64,000 bases of DNA. Source: Myxococcales bacterium (GTDB lineage: Bacteria > Myxococcota_A > Bradymonadia > UBA7976 > UBA1532). The notes under the pieces were generated by a model. That model ran no database searches. It saw only the letters and a list, made by a program, of their open reading frames with translations, and was not told where the DNA came from. This document shows, one piece after another, positions 37,644 through 46,220 of this stretch; position 1 is the stretch's first letter; each line of letters starts with the position of its first letter. The stretch is from assembly GCA_020633555.1 (NCBI GenBank), contig JACKDL010000029.1:6049-70048 (forward strand), written 5' to 3'. Made by a program: the position numbers and the translations under genes.

Positions 37644-37791
37644 TGTCACGTTGGGGTTGAGCCTGTTCCACTGGCCCAGGCGACCGTGTTCTGCGTTGCG
37701 CCTCCTCGACGGACCACCTGTACGCCTGCGTCGGCGCGCCTTGGTCACGGCCGCCCGGTCGGCGCGGCTCAAACTCAACATGAACGTGACA
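37644..37791. repeat. Imperfect inverted repeat, arms of about 18 bp, 148 bp overall
   Basis: Left arm TGTCACGTTGGGGTTGAG and the reverse complement of the right arm TGTCACGTTCATGTTGAG agree at 15 of 18 positions. The arms enclose about 110 bases of the gap between two minus-strand genes. A third TGTCAC lies just outside at about 37634. It could be paired regulator sites, or the ends of a small non-autonomous element; no flanking target duplication is obvious. Confidence 0.5.
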
Positions 37792-37796
37792 CCCGA

Positions 37797-39083
37797 TCAG
37801 TCCCCGTGCGGGTTGGGTCCGAAGAACCCTTCGAACTCATCGTGGGACCCGATGAAGCGCGCCCCCGGCGTCAGATCCACGTGGAAGTGGTTGTCGTGGG
37901 CGGCGTTGTAGTTGGGGGTCAGTACGATGTTGAAGATGCGCCGCTCGAACATCTGCTGGCCCAGCTCAAACAGGATGCGGCCCGCCTCGGTCCGGAAGTT
38001 CTGCGTGTCGTGCTCCCAGTGATCCTCCACGTCGTACACCTGGCCGTCGCGGGTGCGGAACCACTTCAGATCGATGGCGCGGGCGTAGCCGTGCTCCGAC
38101 AGGCTGTTGGTGCCGCTGATGGCGCGGCAGTTGTACACGCCGATGTGACCCACCTCGACGATGTCATACTCCTGCAGCAACGCGCCCAGCTCCACCAGGG
38201 CGTGGGCCAGGGGGCAGGCCATGTAGATGGGCTGGGGGGCGTCGTGGCTGACGTAGCGATAGCTGATGCCGTTGACCGGGCTCGAGACCCGCACCGGATC
38301 GGGGATGTCGCAAGTGACGCCCGGCAGGCCGTCGGGCATGTCATTGCGTTCCTCGGCCGGCACGAAGGCCACCCCCAGGGCGGCCAGATCGGCCAGACAC
38401 TGGGGGGGCGGCGGGGCCTGGCCCGGCACACACACGCCCCGCTGGGTGCCCGGCTCACTGTAGCGTCCGCGCACGTCGCAGAAGTACCCAGGGCGGCAGC
38501 CGTCGCCGCCGAAGGCGTCCACATCGCAGCGCTGCACACAGGCTCCCGAGCCCACGATCACATCGCCGATGCAGAAAGTGACGGGCATGCCGGCCTGGTC
38601 GGGACACACCCGCTCACAGCCCAACGAGCACATGCCTCGGGGGTAGCCCTCGGCCTCCTGCAGACAGAAGGCCTCGTCGTAGTCGCAGTCGCCGTCGACC
38701 GCGCAGGGCCCGCCGATCCAGCCCGCGTTGAGGCCCGGATCCGGCGGCAGGCCGGGGTCCATGTCGGGGGCCGGCGGATCCATGTCCGGGGTGGGCGGCG
38801 CCATGTCCGCGGGCGGGCGCCCTTGATCCATGGGGACGCCGGCGTCGCGGGGATCGGGGATGGGCTCGGCGTCGGGCCCGGCGTCGCGGTCGGGGCGGCC
38901 ACGATCCACGGCCACGCCCTGGTCGAAGGGCAGCGGCCCACCCCCGCCGGCACCCCCAGCGCCCCCGCCGTCCTGGATGACCTGCAGCGGTGGCGGGCTG
39001 TTGGGCACGGTCCCGTCATCGTCGCAGGCGGCCAGGCTCAGGCCGAGCAACAGCACGAGGGACAAGGGGCGCAGCGAGACCAT
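37797..39083 (-). CDS. Lipoprotein with extensin-like/LAS metallopeptidase domain
   Basis: 428 aa. Lipobox Cys20 (LSLAAC) followed by three Asp, then about 100 residues rich in Asp/Pro/Met (DMxPP patterns), a Cys-rich part (about 120-225), and a C-terminal domain of the extensin-like/M15 type. It has HIGVYNCR, then SEHGYARAIDLKWF with the His/Asp zinc ligands spaced as HxxxxxxD, and DNHFHVDL with HxH. These form a LAS-type zinc site, so activity on peptidoglycan peptides is likely. The ATG at 39083 matches the lipoprotein signal. Confidence 0.88.
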   Translation of the reverse strand: MVSLRPLSLVLLLGLSLAACDDDGTVPNSPPPLQVIQDGGGAGGAGGGGPLPFDQGVAVDRGRPDRDAGPDAEPIPDPRDAGVPMDQGRPPADMAPPTPDMDPPAPDMDPGLPPDPGLNAGWIGGPCAVDGDCDYDEAFCLQEAEGYPRGMCSLGCERVCPDQAGMPVTFCIGDVIVGSGACVQRCDVDAFGGDGCRPGYFCDVRGRYSEPGTQRGVCVPGQAPPPPQCLADLAALGVAFVPAEERNDMPDGLPGVTCDIPDPVRVSSPVNGISYRYVSHDAPQPIYMACPLAHALVELGALLQEYDIVEVGHIGVYNCRAISGTNSLSEHGYARAIDLKWFRTRDGQVYDVEDHWEHDTQNFRTEAGRILFELGQQMFERRIFNIVLTPNYNAAHDNHFHVDLTPGARFIGSHDEFEGFFGPNPHGD

Positions 39084-39215
39084 GGGGGGGCTCCAGGCAA
39101 CGGGGCTTGGGGCACAGTGCCCCGAGCGGCGCCGGATCTTACCGGTGCGCCTCGGCGCAGGCGAGCCCAACCGCCGGGCCATCGGGCGCGTCGGCGGGTG
39201 GAGCGCGGCGGGAGC

Positions 39216-39785
39216 TCAGCGGGTGTGGCCGGTCCACTCCCAGCAGCGCTCGTTGTCGGGGGTCTTCTTGGCGGTGAAGGGCAGGGTGATGTTCTGCTTC
39301 GGCGCCCAGCGCCGCATGGCGCCCGTGAGCCCACCCATGGCCTTCGGGGTCTTCAGGCCCAGGATCTTCACGGCCTCGCTGACCGTCAGCGTGCCCTTCT
39401 CTTCGAGCAGCTCGAGGAAGCGGGCGGAGGCGGGCGGCAGGTTGGCCATGTAGGCCGCCCAGCGCTCGGCGTAGGGGGCGTCGGCGGCGGCCACGGGCGC
39501 CGGCTCGGCCTTCGCCTTGCCCTTGCCACGGCCCTTGGCCTTCGGCTTCGCCTTCGGCTTGCTCTTGGCCTTGCCCTTGGCGGCCGGCGCGGGAGCCGGG
39601 GCGGCCGCTGCCGGCGTTGCAGGGGCAGCGGCGGCGGGGGCCGGGGCGGCCGGCGCAGCGGGGGCGGCGGCGGTGGCGCCCATGAGGTCCGAGTGACCCC
39701 CCAGGCTCACCATGAGATCGGCGAGGGCGCGGGCAACCCCGGGCCGGCTGAGGGCGTCGAACGGGACTTCGATCTGAATGGACAT
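39216..39785 (-). CDS. Ala/Pro/Lys-linker protein with C-terminal winged-helix-like domain
   Basis: 189 aa. A 35-residue N-terminal part is followed by an Ala/Pro run and a Lys/Pro/Gly stretch (GKAKSKPKAKPKAKGRGKGK) resembling histone H1 tails, then a C-terminal domain of about 80 residues with ARFLELLEEKGTLTVSEAV and ILGLKTPKAMGG, a winged-helix-like pattern. Start has GAGAGG a few bases before the ATG. Likely a nucleoid-associated or DNA-binding protein of the kind common in myxobacteria (HmgA/CarD-like tails); inferred. Confidence 0.72.
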   Translation of the reverse strand: MSIQIEVPFDALSRPGVARALADLMVSLGGHSDLMGATAAAPAAPAAPAPAAAAPATPAAAAPAPAPAAKGKAKSKPKAKPKAKGRGKGKAKAEPAPVAAADAPYAERWAAYMANLPPASARFLELLEEKGTLTVSEAVKILGLKTPKAMGGLTGAMRRWAPKQNITLPFTAKKTPDNERCWEWTGHTR

Positions 39786-40012
39786 CGGACCTCTCAAGCT
39801 GTGCACGTCAGAGCGTGCGGAACACATGGCTGCGTGTGTCATCGCACGCGACGCGAGGCCGATCAAGCGCAAAGCTCCGCAGGGCGGGGCCCATCGTCGC
39901 GCCTCGTCTATGACCAGCGGGGTCCGGATGTGACGGTCCACGGCCACCCGCACGGCGCAGGCAGACGGCGCCACCGCGCTGAGGGGGGCGCGTTCCCGTT
40001 GGTCATGTGTGG

Positions 40013-40018
40013 TATACA
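40013..40018 (+). promoter_or_regulatory. Candidate -10 box for the phoU-pit operon
   Basis: TATACA, 27 bases before the GTG start, with a poor -35 (GCGTTC at about 17 bases upstream). In this GC-rich sequence a TATACA stands out. Confidence 0.4.
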
Positions 40019-40044
40019 GGTGCCTTTCCTGGTGGAGGTGCCCG

Positions 40045-40716
40045 GTGCGCCTGACGCTCGCCCGCTTGCTGGGGCGCAACCCGCTGGCTGAAGTCTCGAC
40101 GCTGATGGCGGCGGCGCAGGCCTGCACCGCGCCGGTCCCTGCGCTGGTCGAGGCGCTGATCGCAGGCGATCAGGCCACCGTGGTCGATCAGGCCAAGGCC
40201 ATCAGCCGGCTCGAGGCCGAGGCCGATCGGGCCAAGGCGGCGCTGCGAGACCGGCTCCCGCGGAGTCTGTTGCTGCCCGTAGACCGCCGCGACCTGCTCC
40301 ATCTGATCGTGGAGATCGACGCCATGGCCGACTGCGCCGAGGACGCCGGGGTGCTGCTCACCTGGCGGGCCTTGACGGTGCCGCCAGAGCTGGAAGGGCT
40401 GCTGCGGTCGCTCGTGCAGCAGGTGATGGCCACAGTGGATGCCGCCGCCGAGGTCGTGCAGGGCCTCGACGAGCTGCTGCAGTCGGCGTTCTCGGGGCCC
40501 GCGGCCGCGGCCCAGCAGGCCCGCATCAAGGCGCTGGGGGCGGCGGAGCACCGGGTGGACAAGGTGCAGGATCAGATCGCCAAGCGGCTGTTCGGCGACG
40601 ACGCGCTGCCCGCGGCCGAGCTGGTGCTGTGGACCCGGTTCCTGCAGGCACTGGGCGACATTGCCAACCACGCCGAGAACGTGGGCGAGCACATGCGGCT
40701 CTTCCTGGCGCGGTAG
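40045..40716 (+). CDS. PhoU-like (DUF47) phosphate-transport regulator
   Basis: 223 aa from a GTG with GGAGG 6 bases upstream (40034-40038). The protein is two helical bundles with conserved Asp/Glu patterns of DUF47 (RLEAEADRAKAALRDRLPRS, VDRRDLLHLIVEIDAMADCAED, LGDIANHAENVGEHMRL). These bind metals and regulate the neighbouring transporter. One base separates it from the pit gene, so they are co-expressed. Confidence 0.92.
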   Translation: MRLTLARLLGRNPLAEVSTLMAAAQACTAPVPALVEALIAGDQATVVDQAKAISRLEAEADRAKAALRDRLPRSLLLPVDRRDLLHLIVEIDAMADCAEDAGVLLTWRALTVPPELEGLLRSLVQQVMATVDAAAEVVQGLDELLQSAFSGPAAAAQQARIKALGAAEHRVDKVQDQIAKRLFGDDALPAAELVLWTRFLQALGDIANHAENVGEHMRLFLAR

Positions 40717-40717
40717 G

Positions 40718-41857
40718 TTGGACCTCGTCTCCCTGCTGATGATCGCGGCGCTGCTGGCCGGGCTGTATGTGGCCTGGACCATCGGCGCGAACGACGCGCC
40801 CAACGCCATCGCGCCCGCCGTGGCGGCCGGCGCCCTGCCGTTCTGGTGGGCGCTGCTGTTGGCGGCGGTGTGCGAGGCTCTGGGGGCCGCCGTGGCGGGG
40901 GTGCCGGTGAGCACCACGCTGACCCGGCGGCTCATCGACCTGCGGGCGGTGGACCCCTCCGACGCGGCGCTGGGGATGATCTCGGCCCTGGTGGCCAGCG
41001 GCGTCTGGCTGCACGCGGGGCTGCTGCTGCGGGTGCCGGTGTCTACCACCCAGAGCGTGGTGGGGGGCCTGGTGGGGGCGACCCTGGGTCTGAGCGGTGG
41101 GGCGAAGGTCGCCTGGTGGTCCGTGGCGCAGGTGGCCGTGGCCTGGGTCCTGGCACCTGCCCTGGCGGCGCTCCTCGCCTACGGCCTGTTGCGGGTGGCT
41201 CGCCACGCCGTGCGCAGGGCGGGTGGGCTCGCTGTGGCGGTGATGGCCGCCGGCGGCGCAGGGATCGGGGCGGTGGTCGCCTTCCAACTCGGGGCCTCGG
41301 GCTGGGCCATGGCTGGGGCCGCCCTGAGCGTGGGGTTGCTCACCGCGGGCGTGGCCCGGGGCCGCGGCGCCTCGCCCTGGCAGCGCCTGCATGTGTTGAG
41401 CGCCGCCTACCTGGCCTTCGCCCATGGCGCAAACGACGCGGCCAACGCCGTGGGCCCGCTGGCCGTGGTCTACGGGGCGTTGCGTGGGCTGGCGCCGGGC
41501 GCCACCCCCAGCATCTCGACGCCCATGGTGCTGCTGGTGGTCACGGGCATCGTCATCGGGCTGCTGACCTCGGGCTACCGGGTCATCGCCACGGTGGGGA
41601 AGGGCATCACCCACCTGACCCCCGTCAGCGGCTTCACCGCCGTCATGACCGCTGCGGTGGTGACGGTGGCAGGCACGGGGCTCGGGGTCCCGCTGAGCAC
41701 CACCCATGTGATCCTGGGCAGCGTGTTGGGCGTGGGCGCGGCCCGGGGCGTGGGCGCGGTGAACCTGCCGGTCTTGAAAGAGGTGCTGGTGGCGTGGGCG
41801 CTGACGGCCCCGCTCAGCGCCCTGCTCGCCGCCGGCCTCGCCGCCGCCCTGCGCTGA
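40718..41857 (+). CDS. PiT-family inorganic phosphate transporter
   Basis: 379 aa, many membrane helices. The two PiT signature repeats are present: TIGANDAPNAIAPAV at the N-terminus and FAHGANDAANAVGPLAVVYG in the second half, plus VPVSTT and PLSTTHVILG. Start is TTG at 40718 (better first helix) rather than ATG at 40739. It probably imports phosphate with H+ or Na+ under control of the PhoU-like protein. The 3' end overlaps the convergent SpoIID gene by 44 bases. Confidence 0.93.
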   Translation: MDLVSLLMIAALLAGLYVAWTIGANDAPNAIAPAVAAGALPFWWALLLAAVCEALGAAVAGVPVSTTLTRRLIDLRAVDPSDAALGMISALVASGVWLHAGLLLRVPVSTTQSVVGGLVGATLGLSGGAKVAWWSVAQVAVAWVLAPALAALLAYGLLRVARHAVRRAGGLAVAVMAAGGAGIGAVVAFQLGASGWAMAGAALSVGLLTAGVARGRGASPWQRLHVLSAAYLAFAHGANDAANAVGPLAVVYGALRGLAPGATPSISTPMVLLVVTGIVIGLLTSGYRVIATVGKGITHLTPVSGFTAVMTAAVVTVAGTGLGVPLSTTHVILGSVLGVGAARGVGAVNLPVLKEVLVAWALTAPLSALLAAGLAAALR

Positions 41858-43322
41858 GGGCCAGCCCCAGGAGCGCGAGCCAGCCCACCGGGGCGTCGCC
41901 CGGGATCGCACGGCAGCCCCCGGTCTGCACGGCTTGGCGGGCCACGGGCGCGGGCAGGTCCACCAGGCCGCCTTGGTCGCGCGCGAGCCCGGGTCCGGCG
42001 TCCAGGCGGGGGCGAGCCGCGTCGGGATCAGCCAGCGGGCCGTCCTCCTCGGCTTCGGCGTCCAGTCGCCCGGCGTCCGGGTTGGGGGCCATGTCTTCGT
42101 CGGCCGGGCCAGCGTCCGGGGGGACGTTGGCCGCCGGGCGCAGCCGCACGGCGTCGTAGACCAGCCGCTCGCCGCCCTCGCGGTAGGGCTCGCCCGTGTT
42201 GTCGAGCAGGGCGACCCACTGGTCGGCCCCCGCGTTGAAGTCGAACCGACCCAGCGACACCCAGCCCCCGCGGGCGGACTGGTCCAGCCGCACCTCGTCC
42301 TCGCGGCCTGCGTGGCGCACCACGTAGCGGGCCTGGCGGGTCAGCGTCCCGCCGGGATCGGGCAGGTGGACGTCCACCGCGTAGTCGCCGGCGGCGGCCA
42401 GATCCAGGTGCCAGCGCCCCACGCAGTCGGGGCGCTCGCGGTCGATGGTGCCGGTGGTCAGGCTGCCTCCCCCCTCGCCCACGGGGTGGGCCTCCCACCA
42501 CTCGCCCGTCTCGCAGGCGCGCTCGAAGCACGGCTCACCGTCGTCCACCTGGCCGCCCTCCGCGGCGATGATCGCCTCGCAGGCGCCCGGGGGCGGGCCG
42601 GCGTCGGGCTGGGGGGGCGGGCCGGCGTCGGGCTGGGGGCCCGGATCGTCCACGCAGGCCCCCTCGGCCCGCACGACCTGCACGTCGGCCCCGTAATAGA
42701 ACCGCAGGATGTCCTGGTAGCCGCGGCCGGCGGTGGCCAGGCAGTGGGCCCCGTTCTGCGACTTGCAGCCCCGGTTGCGCGGGTTGGCGGGGTGCCCCAG
42801 GGGGCTGGGCTGCACGTCGCCGCCGCGGCGTCCTTCGTTGTACGTGACCCAGCGCTCGGTGCTGGTGGGGTCCCGATCGCCCGCCTGGGCCACGCACTCG
42901 GGGGGGTTGGGGACGGCGCCCGCCACGTAGAAGGCCGCCAGCACGACGTTGTCGTGCATCAGCACCTCGCCCTCGGTGGCCTGAACGGCGGCGAAGTGCC
43001 GTGCCTGGGGTGGGCGGTTGCAGGTGTACACCTGGTCGCTCGTGCCGTCGGCGATGGAGCCCGAGGTCTCGAGCTTGAAGTACAGGTAGGTGCGGGCGGC
43101 CACTGCCTGGGCCTTCAGCGCCTCGTCGGCAGCCGCGCCGTTCTCGCAGGCGATGACGCTGGGCAGGTAGCGGCCCTCGACGTCCACCTCGCCCACGTCC
43201 CGCACCGTGGCGGTGCACCGGGCGGCCAGCCCCTGAGTGTGCCGGTAGACCGGCGGGTCCCAGTTCTCGTCGGCGCAGCCGGCCAGGGCAGCCAGCGCGA
43301 ACATCAGGGTGAGCCTTCGCAT
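41814..43322 (-). CDS. SpoIID/LytB-type lipoprotein with golvesin-like domain and a MYXO-CTERM-like tail
   Basis: 502 aa. It begins with a lipobox (LAGC, Cys16) and then a SpoIID domain, with the catalytic-type Glu in SVIACENG and the ALKAQAVAARTYLYFK signature; this family cuts peptidoglycan glycan strands as lytic transglycosylase. A Pro/Gln/Asp linker leads to a beta domain at about 290-400 (WHLDLAAAGDYAVDVHLPDP) like golvesin/xanthan-lyase modules. The end (TGGCRAIPGDAPVGWLALLG, then ALSAGRRRGRRRAGR) is Cys, hydrophobic stretch, Arg cluster: a MYXO-CTERM-like sorting tail. One protein carrying lipidation signals at both ends is unusual. Confidence 0.88.
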   Translation of the reverse strand: MRRLTLMFALAALAGCADENWDPPVYRHTQGLAARCTATVRDVGEVDVEGRYLPSVIACENGAAADEALKAQAVAARTYLYFKLETSGSIADGTSDQVYTCNRPPQARHFAAVQATEGEVLMHDNVVLAAFYVAGAVPNPPECVAQAGDRDPTSTERWVTYNEGRRGGDVQPSPLGHPANPRNRGCKSQNGAHCLATAGRGYQDILRFYYGADVQVVRAEGACVDDPGPQPDAGPPPQPDAGPPPGACEAIIAAEGGQVDDGEPCFERACETGEWWEAHPVGEGGGSLTTGTIDRERPDCVGRWHLDLAAAGDYAVDVHLPDPGGTLTRQARYVVRHAGREDEVRLDQSARGGWVSLGRFDFNAGADQWVALLDNTGEPYREGGERLVYDAVRLRPAANVPPDAGPADEDMAPNPDAGRLDAEAEEDGPLADPDAARPRLDAGPGLARDQGGLVDLPAPVARQAVQTGGCRAIPGDAPVGWLALLGLALSAGRRRGRRRAGR

Positions 43323-43390
43323 GGGCGGAGCGTAGCGAGGTGGTGTGCCCCCTCGCCAGGGGACGCTGCGCGACGATAGAGTGACCCGGT

Positions 43391-44512
43391 ATGGCGTATG
43401 AAGACGACGAACCGGGGCCCGGCGACTCCCTCACCGACGGCGAGGTCCGGGTACGCAAGCGGCTGACCCGCCGGGCGAGCTGGTCCACCCGCGCGGCCAT
43501 GGTGCTGGCGGTGCCCGTGCTGGCGGGCCTGCTGCTCGTGCACCTGAAGGCCATCCTCATGCCCCTGGTGCTGGCCATCCTGGTGGCCTTCGTGCTGCTG
43601 CCCTTCGTGGGCTGGCTGGTGCGTCGGCGGGTGCCCGAGGGCGTCGCCATCCTCGTGGCCGAGGGGGTGGGCACGCTGCCCGTGCTGGGGCTGGGCCTGG
43701 TCTTCGCCTCGACCGTGGGCCCGCTGACCGACGCCCTGCCGAAGTACCAGGCCGGCCTGGAGAAGCAGATCACGCAGAAGCTGGACCAGGCGCTGGACCT
43801 GATGCGGGTGACCCCCAAGCGCAAGGCCGAGGTGCGGCTGGAGCTGGGGCAGCGCACCCTGCCCGAGGCGCTGCAGCAGGGCTTCGCCGTGGCCCGCTCG
43901 GGCCTCGGGGCCGCCACCACGGCGCTGGGCTACTTCTTCCTCACCTTGGTGTTCAGCGCCTTCATCCTGTTGGAGGGCCGCCGGCTGCGGGAGAAGTTCG
44001 CCGAGGCCTTCGGGGAGGGCCACGCCCTGCTGGCGGCGCTGGACGGCATCGGCCACGACGTGCGGGTGTATGTGGTGGCCAAGACGCTCATTTCGGCGCT
44101 CACGGGCGTGTGCGTGTTCGTCTTCCTCGAGCTCATGAAGGTGGACTTCGCGCTGTTCTGGGGGTTGCTGGCCTTCCCGCTGAACTTCATCCCCACGGTG
44201 GGCGCGGTGGTGGCCTCGGTGCCGCCCATCCTGGTGGTGCTGGTGGATCCCGACCTGAGCACCTGGCACGCCACGGGCGTGGTGGTGGGGCTGCTGGTGA
44301 TCAACGGGGCCATCGGCAGCGTGCTCGATCCGCGCTACGTGGGCCACCGGGTGAAGCTGTCGCCGCTGGTGGTGTTCCTGTCCATGCTCATCTGGTTCCA
44401 GCTCTGGGGGCCCGTGGGGGCCATCCTGGCGGTGCCCATCATGGTGTCCATCAAGGTCATCTGCGCCCGGGTCCCGGCCCTGGAGCCGGTGGCCACGCTG
44501 ATGAAGGGGTAG
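43391..44512 (+). CDS. AI-2E/PerM-family transporter
   Basis: 373 aa, with a charged N-terminus (about 30 aa) and eight membrane segments. Family marks: LFWGLLAFPLNFIPTVGAVVASVPPI, and the ending SPLVVFLSMLIWFQLWGPVGAILAVP. These permeases export small molecules or ions; the substrate is not inferable. The HtrA-like gene starts 4 bases after its stop. Confidence 0.9.
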   Translation: MAYEDDEPGPGDSLTDGEVRVRKRLTRRASWSTRAAMVLAVPVLAGLLLVHLKAILMPLVLAILVAFVLLPFVGWLVRRRVPEGVAILVAEGVGTLPVLGLGLVFASTVGPLTDALPKYQAGLEKQITQKLDQALDLMRVTPKRKAEVRLELGQRTLPEALQQGFAVARSGLGAATTALGYFFLTLVFSAFILLEGRRLREKFAEAFGEGHALLAALDGIGHDVRVYVVAKTLISALTGVCVFVFLELMKVDFALFWGLLAFPLNFIPTVGAVVASVPPILVVLVDPDLSTWHATGVVVGLLVINGAIGSVLDPRYVGHRVKLSPLVVFLSMLIWFQLWGPVGAILAVPIMVSIKVICARVPALEPVATLMKG

Positions 44513-44515
44513 CAC

Positions 44516-45595
44516 GTGCGCGGGCGGCTGGGGCTGGTGTTGGCGGGCGGGCTGGCGGTGGGGCTGGGCCTGGGCTACGCGGTGGCGCGGCGGCCCCTGG
44601 CCACCCCGCGGCCCGTGGTGGAGCGGGGCCCGCTGGGCGCCGACGAGGCGGCCACCGTGAAGCTCTTCGCCGAGCTGGCGCCGTCGGTGGTCTACATCAG
44701 CACCGCCGAGATCCAGCAGGACCTGTTCCGGGCCTACGAGGTGCCCCGGGGCACCGGCTCGGGTTTCGTGTGGGACGGTCAGGGCCACGTGGTCACCAAC
44801 TTCCACGTGGTGGCCGGCGCGTCGCGGGTGCTGGTGGGCTTCGACGACCAGGTGTTCTACGAGGCCACCGTGGTGGGCGTGGCCCCCGACAAGGACCTGG
44901 CGGTGCTGGCCGTGCGCGCCCCCAAGGGGCACTTCAAGCCCATCCCCGTGGGGCGCTCGGCGGATCTCCAGGTGGGGCAGCGGGTGCTGGCCATCGGCAA
45001 CCCTTTCGGCCTGGACCACTCGCTCACCACCGGCGTGGTGAGCGCCCTGGACCGCACCATCCAGGCCATGACGGGCCGCCCCATCGAGGGCGTGATCCAG
45101 ACGGACGCGAGCATCAACCCGGGCAACTCGGGGGGGCCGCTGCTGGACAGCGCGGGTCGGCTCATCGGTGTGAACACCGCCATCCAGAGCCCCACGGGCA
45201 CCAGCGCGGGCATCGGCTTCGCGGTGCCCGTCGACACGGTCAATCGGGTGGTGCCGCAGCTCATCGCCTACGGCAAGGTGGTGCGCCCCAGCCTGGGCAT
45301 CCGGGTGGCCCACGATCAGCGGGTGGCCGCCCTGGGCATGCAGGGGGTGCTGGTGCTGGCGGTGGTGCCGGGCGGCCCCGCCGAGGCCGCGGGCCTGCGC
45401 GGTGTGCGCCGCGAGGGGCGCCGCCTGGTGCTGGGCGACCTGATCGTGGCGGTGGGCGATCGAGCGGTGCGCACCAACGATGACCTGCTGCAGGCGCTCG
45501 AAGCCCACGACCCGGGCGCCGCGGTGACCGTGAGGTTCCTGCGGGGTGAGGCGGCGCTGGAGGCCCAGGTGCGGCTGGCGGCGCCGCAGCCCTGA
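44516..45595 (+). CDS. HtrA/DegP-like serine protease with one PDZ domain
   Basis: 359 aa from a GTG. The N-terminus is a hydrophobic signal or anchor (LVLAGGLAVGLGLGYAVA). The chymotrypsin-like triad is intact: His97 (TNFHVVAG), Asp127 (DKDLAVLAV) and Ser205 in NPGNSGGPLL. The PDZ domain follows at about 260-350 (LGIRVAHDQRVAALGMQGVLVLAVVPGG). A periplasmic quality-control protease of the DegS kind, with one PDZ. In an apparent operon with the AI-2E-like gene. Confidence 0.92.
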   Translation: MRGRLGLVLAGGLAVGLGLGYAVARRPLATPRPVVERGPLGADEAATVKLFAELAPSVVYISTAEIQQDLFRAYEVPRGTGSGFVWDGQGHVVTNFHVVAGASRVLVGFDDQVFYEATVVGVAPDKDLAVLAVRAPKGHFKPIPVGRSADLQVGQRVLAIGNPFGLDHSLTTGVVSALDRTIQAMTGRPIEGVIQTDASINPGNSGGPLLDSAGRLIGVNTAIQSPTGTSAGIGFAVPVDTVNRVVPQLIAYGKVVRPSLGIRVAHDQRVAALGMQGVLVLAVVPGGPAEAAGLRGVRREGRRLVLGDLIVAVGDRAVRTNDDLLQALEAHDPGAAVTVRFLRGEAALEAQVRLAAPQP

Positions 45596-45635
45596 GGCCT
45601 GCTCGGCGCTCCAGGGGCCGGGCCTTATCGCGCCA

Positions 45636-45664
45636 TTCGACTTGATGTTAGGATTTCTATGAAT
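45636..45664 (+). promoter_or_regulatory. Promoter of the small CRP-like-fold gene
   Basis: TTCGAC, 17 bases, TATGAA in an AT-rich island of the 97-base gap. An overlapping alternative is TTGATG, 16 bases, TTAGAA. Confidence 0.5.
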
Positions 45665-45676
45665 TAGAAGGTGTCG

Positions 45677-45685
45677 AAGGAGGTG
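45677..45685 (+). promoter_or_regulatory. Very strong ribosome binding site
   Basis: AAGGAGGTG, 7 bases before the ATG at 45693. Such a full match to the anti-Shine-Dalgarno is rare in this window and fixes the start. Confidence 0.8.
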
Positions 45686-45692
45686 AAGCGCG

Positions 45693-46220
45693 ATGCGCCA
45701 AATTCGCGACGCCCTCGAAGAGCTCCGCGAGGCCGGCATGCCCTTGGCTGGTGCCCTGCGCCTCGCTGCGTTGCACATCGCGGCGGGTGATGAGTCCGGC
45801 CTCTCGCCCCTGTTCGCCGCCTCCCTCCAGGCCCACGGCACCCGCCCCGATTGGACCGCGCTGCGCGCCCTGGTGTCCGCCGCGCGGGCGTTGACCCCTC
45901 GGCTGGTGCCCGACGGCAGCAACGTCGTCCAGGTGGGCGACCGCCCCGATGGGTTCCTGATCGTGCATCAGGGGGCGGTGCGCCTGCCCAACCAGCAGCG
46001 CGTGAGGCCCATGGGGGTGGTGGGGGCCGAGGCCGCCCTGGCGCGCCGCCGCTACCGCATCGACGCCGTGGCTGAAGGGCCCACCGTGCTGCTCCACCTG
46101 CCTCAGGCCGAGGCCGAGGCGCTGTTCAAGGGGTGCGGCATCGCCGCGCGGGCCTTCGCGCTGGGGCCCCGGGCGCGGCGTTCATCGGCGCCGCCCATGT
46201 TCGTGCGCCGCTCAGGGTGA
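45693..46220 (+). CDS. Small protein with degenerate cyclic-nucleotide-binding-like fold
   Basis: 175 aa. Residues about 75-150 (VVQVGDRPDGFLIVHQGAVRL, VVGAEAALARRRYRIDAVAE, VLLHLPQAEAEALF) follow the order of a CRP/cNMP-binding beta roll: short turn with Gly-Asp, strand, Gly-Ala, RR, then strand and helix. The phosphate-binding residues are poorly matched. The N-terminal 70 residues are helical. The function is unknown, but strong expression is expected from its promoter and ribosome binding site. Confidence 0.65.
   Translation: MRQIRDALEELREAGMPLAGALRLAALHIAAGDESGLSPLFAASLQAHGTRPDWTALRALVSAARALTPRLVPDGSNVVQVGDRPDGFLIVHQGAVRLPNQQRVRPMGVVGAEAALARRRYRIDAVAEGPTVLLHLPQAEAEALFKGCGIAARAFALGPRARRSSAPPMFVRRSG

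Noticed and set aside
39786..40044. A gene in the 260-base divergent gap before phoU
   Set aside because: No open frame with a plausible start and domain; only a -10 box and short palindromic bits are visible.
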